NCBI GenBank assembly: GCA_013374385.1
Contig: QBUR01000091.1
Span: 1 to 5,068, forward strand
Length of the DNA: 5,068 nucleotides
Reading direction: 5' to 3'
DNA from: Candidatus Methanocomedens sp.
Lineage (GTDB): Archaea; Halobacteriota; Methanosarcinia; Methanosarcinales; Methanocomedenaceae
Under the pieces are notes generated by a model. The model searched no databases. It was not told the origin of the DNA and worked only from the letters and a program-made list of their open reading frames with translations. The position numbers and the translations under genes are program-made. Positions 1-5,039 of the stretch are shown one piece after another. Numbering within the stretch: the stretch's first letter is position 1; each line of letters begins with the position of its first letter.

Positions 1-45
1 TAAATATGTGTAATTTGAATAGTTATAATTGACCGTAATAGCTAT

Positions 46-52
46 AAAAAAA
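46..52 (-). terminator. candidate T-tract terminator for rlmE
   Basis: Read on the minus strand, positions 52-46 form a run of seven T, flanked by short complementary pieces (ctata at 42-46, tatag at 55-59). Archaeal RNA polymerase often stops at T-rich tracts without a strong hairpin, so this is a plausible end for the rlmE transcript, about 155 bases past its stop codon. The same bases read on the plus strand look like a TATA box, so the assignment is weak. Confidence 0.2.
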
Positions 53-89
53 TCTATAGAATAATCAGAGATAAATGAAGAAAAACAGC

Positions 90-99
90 ATCGTACGAT
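90..99. repeat. 10-bp perfect palindrome
   Basis: The sequence atcgtacgat is its own reverse complement. It stands out in otherwise AT-rich intergenic DNA. It could be a binding site for a dimeric regulator, but with one copy and no partner gene in view nothing more can be said. Confidence 0.35.
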
Positions 100-152
100 A
101 CTATTCAGAACTAACATTCCGAACTATTTATGGTTTAAGATGGAAAAGGTGG

Positions 153-171
153 GTTTAATAGTAAATTAAAC
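153..171. repeat. AT-rich inverted repeat downstream of rlmE
   Basis: Arms gtttaat (153-159) and attaaac (165-171) are perfect complements around a 5-base loop. The stem has only one G-C pair, so it would be weak in RNA. It lies 36 bases beyond the rlmE stop on the minus strand and may belong to that gene's 3' untranslated region. Confidence 0.4.
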
Positions 172-206
172 TTTTGCCATAATTGTGATATATATTTCAT
201 TTCATT

Positions 207-971
207 TTATTCTACAATGTCTGCAAAAGCAAAATTCGGCTTCACATCAGTAATCTGTACCCTCACATGCTGTCCCACCTTCGTATTTGGCACAAACACC
301 ACAAAATCTCCGACCCTGGCAATGCCATCCCTCTGCTCACCGATTTCAAGAATCTCCACATCATATTCCTGGCCCTTCTTAATCAAGGTTGACAGGAACT
401 TCTTTCCCACCACATATATCTCAGCGCTTTCTTTGCGTGAAGCTCTTGGTGTAAATGAACGTAAATACACGAAATTCTCTTTCGCTTCATCCAGGAAATC
501 TTTGAACATATCACCCTGGAACACCTTGACCACAAAGTTACCTCCCGGTCTCAGTAACTTTTTTGCAATAGCTAATGCAGATTCACTAAGGCCAATAGAG
601 CGGCCATGGTCAAGCTCCCAGCTACCGGTCAGGTTTGGCGCCGCATCACATATCACTACATCGGCTCCGTGCTCGCCTATAATTTCCTCTATTTTTTTCA
701 GGGTAGTGTCACGAGTAATGTCCCCTTTAATGGTTTGCACACCCTCAAGGGGTTTAATTTTCTGCAAATCCACACCCACTACCCTTCCACCCGAAAGTTC
801 TTTCGCCATCTGCAACCAACCACCCGGGGCTGCACCCAGGTCCACTACCGAATCGCCAGGTTTGATGACATTATGCTTTTTATTTATCTGGTCCAGTTTA
901 TACGAGGCTCTGGAACGGTACCCCGCATTCTTTGCTTTGTGGTAAAAATAGTCTTTCTGGTTTCGTGCCAT
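207..971 (-). CDS. rlmE: RlmE/FtsJ-family 23S rRNA 2'-O-methyltransferase with C-terminal TRAM domain
   Basis: This is a 254-residue, probably cytosolic SAM-dependent RNA ribose methyltransferase. By family knowledge it should methylate the uridine of the 23S rRNA A-loop (Um2552 in E. coli) during large-subunit assembly. The Rossmann methyltransferase domain spans about residues 1-190, with the SAM motif DLGAAPGGW at 44-52. The catalytic K-D-K-E set is visible as K25 (RASYK), D109 (CDAAPN), K149 (VVKVFQG) and E184 (SAEIY); its spacing (84, 40, 35) nearly matches that of E. coli RlmE. A TRAM RNA-binding domain follows at about 195-254 (from GQEYDVEILEIGEQRDGIARV to the end). E. coli RlmE, at about 209 residues, lacks it; the fusion is known in archaea. 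The start MARNQKDYFYHKAK matches the family N-terminus. No Shine-Dalgarno sequence precedes it, so the message may be leaderless. It is transcribed divergently from the QueD-like gene. Confidence 0.95.
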   Translation of the reverse strand: MARNQKDYFYHKAKNAGYRSRASYKLDQINKKHNVIKPGDSVVDLGAAPGGWLQMAKELSGGRVVGVDLQKIKPLEGVQTIKGDITRDTTLKKIEEIIGEHGADVVICDAAPNLTGSWELDHGRSIGLSESALAIAKKLLRPGGNFVVKVFQGDMFKDFLDEAKENFVYLRSFTPRASRKESAEIYVVGKKFLSTLIKKGQEYDVEILEIGEQRDGIARVGDFVVFVPNTKVGQHVRVQITDVKPNFAFADIVE

Positions 972-1024
972 ACAAAGAGTTTATTGTTATAGAAACCCTT
1001 AAACCTCTCCCAGGTGATACAAAA
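972..1024. promoter_or_regulatory. compact divergent promoter region between rlmE and the QueD-like gene
   Basis: Only 53 bases separate the two divergent start codons, so both promoters must sit here or just inside the genes. For the plus strand, tttattgttata (980-991) is a TATA-like element about 25 bases before a start point near 1010, leaving a short leader that carries the ribosome binding site. For the minus strand, the reverse complement of 996-1004 reads ggtttaagg, which would place the start point within a few bases of the rlmE ATG and agree with its lack of a Shine-Dalgarno site. These elements are inferred by eye. Confidence 0.4.
1012..1018 (+). promoter_or_regulatory. ribosome binding site that fixes a TTG start for the QueD-like gene
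   Basis: The sequence aggtgat matches the archaeal anti-Shine-Dalgarno (GGTGAT core) and ends 6 bases before TTG at 1025. It is the best such site in the window. It favours the TTG over the in-frame ATG at 1049 and over any start further upstream inside rlmE. Confidence 0.7.
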
Positions 1025-1510
1025 TTGTTTATTGAACTTGATGGCTGGATGGCAAAACTCCGATTTTCTGCCAGTCATCTGATACCAGACCATCCGAAAT
1101 GCGGTCGGCTGCACGGTCATACTTATGCTGTTAGTGTACGTGTGGAAGGTACCCAGGCAGGAGAGTTCATAATAGATTTCATCGAACTCAAAGATATTGT
1201 CAAGGATGTCTGTGACCGGCTTGACCATAGGGTACTGGTAGCTGAAAACGACCCCAGGCTGAAGATAACTGAAGAACAGGGGCACTATACTATGGAGATT
1301 TTAAAAAGCTGCAAACACTATGTCCTGCCTCAGGATGATGTGCTGCTGCTGCCCATAAATTCGGTAAGTGCTGAAGACCTCTGCAAATATTTCTTAAATG
1401 AAATATCAGTAGGAATAAGAGGTAATGGATCCGCGGATAATATTTCTGGCTTACATGTCAGGGTGGATGAGGGAATCGGACAGGGTGCTGGTTGTAATAT
1501 GGACCTTTAA
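1025..1510 (+). CDS. queD: 6-pyruvoyl-tetrahydropterin synthase / 6-carboxytetrahydropterin synthase (QueD) family protein
   Basis: This is a 161-residue member of the T-fold PTPS/QueD family. QueD turns 7,8-dihydroneopterin triphosphate into 6-carboxy-5,6,7,8-tetrahydropterin, the first committed step towards preQ0, which archaea put into tRNA as archaeosine. Visible motifs, numbered from the TTG start, are the zinc ligands H18, H30 and H32 (the latter two in LHGH), the catalytic cysteine C26 in CxxxHGH, the D67-H68 pair in LDH, and the C-terminal glutamate E149 in RVDEGIGQGAGC. A motif with cysteine and three-residue spacing fits QueD rather than the glutamate-bearing PTPS-III type used for folate. 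I chose TTG at 1025 because an aggtgat site precedes it and the N-terminus FIELDGWMAKLRFSASH fits archaeal relatives; ATG at 1049 is the alternative. No other preQ0 gene (queC, queE) is in the window, so a different pterin role remains possible. Confidence 0.85.
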   Translation: MFIELDGWMAKLRFSASHLIPDHPKCGRLHGHTYAVSVRVEGTQAGEFIIDFIELKDIVKDVCDRLDHRVLVAENDPRLKITEEQGHYTMEILKSCKHYVLPQDDVLLLPINSVSAEDLCKYFLNEISVGIRGNGSADNISGLHVRVDEGIGQGAGCNMDL

Positions 1511-1534
1511 AAAATGCGTGGATGATTCGGAGCA

Positions 1535-1552
1535 TTTAAGTATAGTATATTT
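1535..1552 (+). promoter_or_regulatory. TATA-like promoter of the DUF2111 gene
   Basis: The stretch tttaagtatagtatattt in the gap after the QueD-like stop codon is a good TATA-box candidate. It would start transcription at about 1563-1568, only a few bases before the ATG at 1574. This suggests that the DUF2111 gene can be transcribed separately from the gene before it. Confidence 0.4.
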
Positions 1553-1573
1553 CATTTGAGATTCGGTGTTAAA

Positions 1574-1909
1574 ATGGTCGGAATAGCAATTACCAAAGAT
1601 TCTACAGCACAGGAGTTAGAACCAATAGCTATGGCCATATTTTCTGCAGTAGGATTGCCTGTTACTATGAAAAGCAAGAACAAAAAAGGCATCAGGATTG
1701 AGAATAATACTGTTCTTGATTATGATTATACCGGAGTATATCTGGAAAGGGCAATTGAGGAGGGCACGATCATACACGGTTTTGCAGATGAAGGACCTTA
1801 TAAGGATGTTCCGGTTGTAGTTTCCCCTATCAAAGACAACAACGGAGAGGTTGTCGGTGCTATTGGTGTGGTTAACCTGGCTGGTTTCATAGACCTGACA
1901 CGACTTTGA
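1574..1909 (+). CDS. DUF2111 domain-containing protein
   Basis: This 111-residue protein of unknown function matches, from memory of the family, the archaeal DUF2111 group seen mainly in methanogens. It has no signal peptide, no membrane segment and no cysteine, so it should be a small soluble protein. The N-terminal part (about 1-45) looks helical, with an SAVGLPVTM segment. The second half carries the most distinctive stretch, PVVVSPIKDNNGEVVGAIGVV (residues about 79-99). A strand-rich ending with a GEVVGAIGV hairpin recalls PAS/GAF or cache-type ligand-binding domains; that is only a shape analogy. ATG at 1574 is preferred because ggtg (1565-1568) lies 5 bases before it. An in-frame TTG at 1556 would add six residues but has no binding site. 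The gene sits 63 bases after the QueD-like gene and 40 before the deacetylase gene. I do not know its job. Confidence 0.8.
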   Translation: MVGIAITKDSTAQELEPIAMAIFSAVGLPVTMKSKNKKGIRIENNTVLDYDYTGVYLERAIEEGTIIHGFADEGPYKDVPVVVSPIKDNNGEVVGAIGVVNLAGFIDLTRL

Positions 1910-1918
1910 GCTACTAAT

Positions 1919-1930
1919 CTTTTTAACATA
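1919..1930 (+). promoter_or_regulatory. TATA-like element for a leaderless deacetylase message
   Basis: The stretch ctttttaacata is centred about 25 bases before the ATG at 1950, and no GGTG-type binding site lies between them. That is the arrangement expected when an archaeal transcript begins at its start codon. The T-run inside it (1920-1924) could also help end the DUF2111 transcript. Confidence 0.4.
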
Positions 1931-1949
1931 TCCTGCTGTTATTACTATT

Positions 1950-2978
1950 ATGCAGGTGGGTTTTGTATATTCTGAGGATTATCTGGAGCATGATACAGGC
2001 ATGCATCCAGAGAATGCCGGACGGTTGAGGGCTATAATGAAAGGTCTGGAAAATACGGGTATCATTGATTTACTATATCCTATAAAACCAAAACCCGCAT
2101 CTATTGATCAAATTCAATATATCCACTCTCCTGACCACATACGTACAGTGCGGACATTTTCATCTATGGAAAGGGGCATGGACGGCGATACACCCACCAG
2201 CAACCGTTCGTATGAAGTTGCATTGCTAGCCGCAGGCGGTGTTATATCTGCAGTGGATGCGGTCATGGATAGTGTGGTTGGCATGGATATTGTGTTTGCA
2301 CTGGTGCGTCCACCGGGCCACCACGCCGAGCCGGACAGGAGTATGGGTTTTTGCCTGTTCAACAATGTGGCAATAGCGGCCCGGTATGCACAAAAGAGGG
2401 GAATTGGAATGGTGCTTATAGTGGACTGGGACGTGCATCACGGCAACGGCACCCAGAAAGCATTCTATGAGGACAGTTCAGTGCTCTATTTTTCCATTCA
2501 TCAGTATCCCCATTTTCCGGGGACGGGCAAAGTGAATGAGATGGGAGCGGAGGAAGGCAGGGGATATAATATCAATGTACCGTTGCCAGGGGGTGCTAAC
2601 GATGCTGATTACCTGTATGTGTTCAATGAGATTCTGGCACCTGCTGCCCGTAAGTTCAGGCCTGACATCATTCTGGTGAGTGCAGGACAGGACGGGCACA
2701 GGGACGACCCTCTGGCAGGTATGAACCTGACCTCTGCCGGTTTTGGACAGATGACCGGGGTGGTGCGGTCGCTGGCAGAAGAACTTTGTGACGGGAAACT
2801 TGTGCTTTCACTGGAAGGGGGGTATGATTATGGTGCATTATCAGATTCAATAGTCATGATATTCAGGGCCCTTATGGGTGAAATTGATGATGTTCCGGAA
2901 ATGGGAGATGTATCAAACAATACGCGCCAGTTGGTAGAGAAAGTTATTGATTTACATTCTGGTGGAAAAATCCTGTAA
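1950..2978 (+). CDS. histone deacetylase family protein (class II-like, zinc-dependent amidohydrolase)
   Basis: This 342-residue arginase-fold deacetylase should remove acyl groups from lysine or small amines using a zinc ion. The catalytic apparatus is complete: HPEN (19-22), the paired histidines H124-H125 in RPPGHHA, GFCLFNN (133-139), zinc ligands D161 and H163 in DWDVHHGNGTQ, the third zinc ligand D248 in SAGQDGHRDDPL, and the transition-state tyrosine Y292 in LEGGYD. LEGGYD and AGxDxHRDDPL are class II-like and group it with AcuC/acetylpolyamine aminohydrolase-type prokaryotic enzymes. By hand alignment, the gatekeeper position that is glutamate in polyamine-specific HDAC10 is L255 here, which leans towards acetyl-lysine substrates. 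Protein targets in archaea are poorly known; chromatin proteins, acetyl-CoA synthetase-like enzymes or acetylated polyamines are all possible. No Shine-Dalgarno site precedes the ATG. Its last 35 bp overlap the end of cca on the other strand. Confidence 0.93.
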   Translation: MQVGFVYSEDYLEHDTGMHPENAGRLRAIMKGLENTGIIDLLYPIKPKPASIDQIQYIHSPDHIRTVRTFSSMERGMDGDTPTSNRSYEVALLAAGGVISAVDAVMDSVVGMDIVFALVRPPGHHAEPDRSMGFCLFNNVAIAARYAQKRGIGMVLIVDWDVHHGNGTQKAFYEDSSVLYFSIHQYPHFPGTGKVNEMGAEEGRGYNINVPLPGGANDADYLYVFNEILAPAARKFRPDIILVSAGQDGHRDDPLAGMNLTSAGFGQMTGVVRSLAEELCDGKLVLSLEGGYDYGALSDSIVMIFRALMGEIDDVPEMGDVSNNTRQLVEKVIDLHSGGKIL

Positions 2979-4311
2979 GGAATTCCCTGAAACTTTGATA
3001 ATCGACTTCAAGTAATTCCCTGCCATGCAGCACCTTGAAGCCCGATTTGATATTCTCGCCTACGTGTTTGCCCAATCGGCATGTGTGGAGCTCATTGCGC
3101 AAAAGTTCAGCAGCGTCCGTGTATTTGCGTTGTACGTCCACTACATACCTGCCTTTCTCGATATATACCTCTGATAAACCCTTATTTTGCAGGTACTTCT
3201 GTTTGAAGCTTCCGGCATGGGCTCCTTCCCAGACAGGTGGACCCAGATGTTTTTTTACGGGCGGTAGATGCTGCACTTCCATTTCCAGCACTACAACCGC
3301 TTCCCCATTACCAGCCCATACATCACTGTTCATGACCGGAAATTTATGCCGTGACAGCAGGTCTGTTAGACTGCTGTGCAGCATGAAAAGCTGTGGGTAT
3401 AGCACATCCTCCACCACATCGGGCCTGTCAAATACCACGGCCACCAGAGATGTCCCGCGCTTACCAGTAATGATGTCAAATTCTGCATCGCTTAAGGGAG
3501 CCGCCAGAGAAGAAAAAAACTGTTCAAAAGCAGGAGAATCCAGATACTGCCGGGCCCTGTCAATAAATTCAGCAAACCTGTTAAGGGTGAGTGCTGCGGC
3601 AACATTCCTGGCCGGGTCAGTTGGGTCCACAACCACCAGGGGGTCATTATGTTGCTTGTTCCCGTGTTCCATTATGTCTATGATGGTTCCTGGTTTCCAG
3701 GTATTGGCTGCTCCCAGGACTTGTATGAATGAGCCGTGTTGGATGATGAGCAATTCTGCCAGGTATCCGGAAAACCCGCCGGTCCTGAGGTCTGAACCAT
3801 ACACACTTGCGCCTTTCATGAACTGTTTGAGTAGTAACACTTCATCTTCCAGTCCCTTTATCCTTTCAAGTATGAACTGGTTATGGAAAGGTGTCCTGTC
3901 CACTGCCGATTTTATCTGTGCTGCACTTCCAACCCTGAAGCAGGGTACAAGGTCCACCTCAAAATCGTTAAAATTAGCGTGGATGTAGGGATGCTCTGCA
4001 TAACGTTCCTCAAATCGGTCGGCATTGGCCGCTACCTGCCTGGCGATTCTTAGTCCCACGTTCTTCAGTTCTTCATTAGAAGTTTCTTCAGGGAAAGTGA
4101 TGAATATATCCAGGTCATGTTCACCCGATATCCAGGTCCCTCTGGCGGCAGAGCCTACAAGCGTACCTGAAACATCAGTTAACCCTAACCCAACGGCCAC
4201 CTTGTCAACCAGGGATATGATATGGTCAGCAACCTTTTGCATCTTTTGCTGTTCATCCATTGTGGGTTTTATTCTACCCAGGATTTCGGTTAATATATTG
4301 CTTTTGTTCAT
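2944..4311 (-). CDS. cca: archaeal (class I) CCA-adding tRNA nucleotidyltransferase
   Basis: This 455-residue enzyme adds or repairs the universal 3'-CCA end of tRNA from CTP and ATP without a nucleic-acid template. The N-terminal polymerase head shows the nucleotidyltransferase signature GSAARGTW (53-60), followed by the carboxylates D66 and D68 in EHDLDIF and D120 in FEVDLVPC. Family hallmarks YGSDLRTGGFSGYLAELLI (171-189) and VVVDPTDPARNVAAAL (226-241) are intact, followed by the body and tail domains. The length is close to the roughly 440-450 residues of archaeal relatives, so it looks complete. In the A. fulgidus enzyme the first carboxylate is glutamate; here it is aspartate by my alignment. 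The ATG lies 10 bases after the thpR stop codon, with only a weak ggt before it, so it is probably translated from the thpR transcript. Its 3' end runs 35 bp into the deacetylase gene. Confidence 0.96.
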   Translation of the reverse strand: MNKSNILTEILGRIKPTMDEQQKMQKVADHIISLVDKVAVGLGLTDVSGTLVGSAARGTWISGEHDLDIFITFPEETSNEELKNVGLRIARQVAANADRFEERYAEHPYIHANFNDFEVDLVPCFRVGSAAQIKSAVDRTPFHNQFILERIKGLEDEVLLLKQFMKGASVYGSDLRTGGFSGYLAELLIIQHGSFIQVLGAANTWKPGTIIDIMEHGNKQHNDPLVVVDPTDPARNVAAALTLNRFAEFIDRARQYLDSPAFEQFFSSLAAPLSDAEFDIITGKRGTSLVAVVFDRPDVVEDVLYPQLFMLHSSLTDLLSRHKFPVMNSDVWAGNGEAVVVLEMEVQHLPPVKKHLGPPVWEGAHAGSFKQKYLQNKGLSEVYIEKGRYVVDVQRKYTDAAELLRNELHTCRLGKHVGENIKSGFKVLHGRELLEVDYQSFREFLTGFFHQNVNQ

Positions 4312-4321
4312 GTTTGTACCG

Positions 4322-4864
4322 TCATAGTGGGATTTTCTTCAAGGTTTCGTATATAGGTCCCTGGGGCGTTAGTGTGCTCTTTTTAAATGTGATGTGACCG
4401 ACCGTGAACTCGCCCAAGTCTACATCCTGCAACCCGGCCAGCACCTGTGCCAGTTGTTCCTTTGTATGGTTGTCCAGATGCTTTACCCTGGCAAGGGTAG
4501 CATGTGCCGTGAATGTTCCCCTGTCTTTCTTGAACCTGAACTCTTTGAGGGTACGTTCTACTTCGTTGTGCAGCCGTTCGAACTCACCCTGTGCCCCCAG
4601 CCATATCACTTTCATGTATGCGGGCTTGGGGAACACGCCTACACCGTTAATCCTTGCAGGGAACGGGGGGCAGTTAATACCGCCAAGGGCTTGGGAAATG
4701 GGTTCCACCTGTGATTCTGGAATATCACCTAAGAATTTCATGGTTAGGTGTACCAGGCCGGGCTCCACCAGTTTCAATCCTTTGAAGTCCATCTCCTGCT
4801 GGGTGGATTGGATAGCTTCTATTATATGTGGGGGGAGTTCCACGGCTATAAAAGTGCGAATCAT
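4322..4864 (-). CDS. thpR: RNA 2',3'-cyclic phosphodiesterase (2H/LigT family)
   Basis: This 180-residue protein is the usual size for the ThpR/LigT family and starts with the typical MIRTFIAVELP. The two defining HxTx motifs of the 2H fold are H39-L-T41-M and H121-A-T123-L (in FTAHATLARVKHL). Family members open 2',3'-cyclic phosphates to 2'-phosphates, and in vitro they can reversibly join tRNA halves with a 2'-5' linkage, hence the older name 2'-5' RNA ligase. tRNA splicing endonuclease leaves exactly such cyclic ends, which makes tRNA maturation or RNA repair the likely setting. It is the first gene of a two-gene unit with cca. A gtga element (reverse complement of 4871-4874) lies 6 bases before the ATG and is a reasonable ribosome binding site. 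Confidence 0.95.
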   Translation of the reverse strand: MIRTFIAVELPPHIIEAIQSTQQEMDFKGLKLVEPGLVHLTMKFLGDIPESQVEPISQALGGINCPPFPARINGVGVFPKPAYMKVIWLGAQGEFERLHNEVERTLKEFRFKKDRGTFTAHATLARVKHLDNHTKEQLAQVLAGLQDVDLGEFTVGHITFKKSTLTPQGPIYETLKKIPL

Positions 4865-4904
4865 GTATTGTCACAATTGAATACGGTCGCTATTAACTTA
4901 AGAT

Positions 4905-4922
4905 TTGGTTTTTTTAAACCAA
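4905..4922 (-). promoter_or_regulatory. thpR-cca promoter candidate within an inverted repeat
   Basis: On the minus strand this reads ttggtttaaaaaaaccaa. The tttaaaaaa core is TATA-like. Placed about 25 bases before a start point near 4885-4890, it would give a leader of about 20-25 bases containing the gtga ribosome binding site. The arms ttggttt (4905-4911) and aaaccaa (4916-4922) are perfect 7-bp complements, so a dimeric regulator could bind across the TATA box. A second ggtttaaaa lies 26 bp further upstream (4938-4946). Confidence 0.35.
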
Positions 4923-4928
4923 TATTGG
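4919..4928. repeat. 10-bp palindrome ccaatattgg upstream of thpR
   Basis: The sequence ccaatattgg is a perfect palindrome directly abutting, and sharing 4 bases with, the inverted repeat at the presumed TATA box. The position just upstream of the TATA box is where archaeal transcription factor B or an activator would contact DNA. Function is not known. Confidence 0.35.
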
Positions 4929-5022
4929 GGTGGGAAATTTTAAACCGCCGAAAATAGGGAATTTTTGACCATCGTTGACATTATGGGGTAGTGTCTTGTC
5001 AGGTTAAGATAGAGATTGTCGG

Positions 5023-5039
5023 AAAAGTCCCCCACTTTT
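5023..5039. repeat. small hairpin with C5 loop
   Basis: Arms aaaagt (5023-5028) and actttt (5034-5039) pair perfectly around ccccc. Read on the plus strand it ends in four T and could act as a weak terminator for a transcript of unknown origin. Read on the minus strand it lies upstream of thpR, beyond the presumed promoter. Confidence 0.3.

Larger units (their letters stand above)
1..206. other. AT-rich intergenic region downstream of rlmE
   Basis: I see no convincing gene in this stretch. It is strongly AT-rich compared with the neighbouring coding DNA. It contains a 10-bp perfect palindrome (atcgtacgat, 90-99), an 11-nt direct repeat with one mismatch (attcagaacta 103-113 and attccgaacta 116-126), an AT-rich inverted repeat (153-171) and a run of seven A at 46-52. 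A 27-codon open frame at 75-158 on the plus strand has a TATA-like stretch (ctataaaaaaa, 42-52) at roughly the spacing expected for a leaderless start. However, its peptide resembles nothing I know, so I do not call it as a gene. Promoter elements for a gene to the left of the window may also lie here. Confidence 0.6.

Noticed and set aside
217..945. Long plus-strand open frame antisense to rlmE (242 codons)
   Set aside because: It lies wholly opposite a complete, motif-rich RlmE gene; its translation is rich in Ser, Pro, Thr and Cys with no recognisable domain. It is a shadow frame.
932..1024. N-terminal extension of the QueD-like protein to an ATG at 932
   Set aside because: It would overlap the start of rlmE by 40 bp, adds residues foreign to the family, and ignores the strong binding site before TTG at 1025.
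884..1285. Minus-strand open frame spanning the rlmE/QueD-like divergent gap (133 codons)
   Set aside because: It overlaps two recognised genes in other frames and has no domain or start signals.
1556..1573. TTG start at 1556 for the DUF2111 gene
   Set aside because: No binding site precedes it, and it falls within the likely promoter-to-start spacing. ATG at 1574 has ggtg at the right distance.
3035..3988. Long plus-strand open frame antisense to cca (317 codons)
   Set aside because: The opposite strand encodes an intact CCA-adding enzyme with all motifs. The antisense product is Ser/Cys-rich, has no family features and no promoter or ribosome binding site I can see.
4404..4880. Plus-strand open frame antisense to thpR (158 codons)
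   Set aside because: It is opposite a clear ThpR gene and has shadow-frame composition with no domain.
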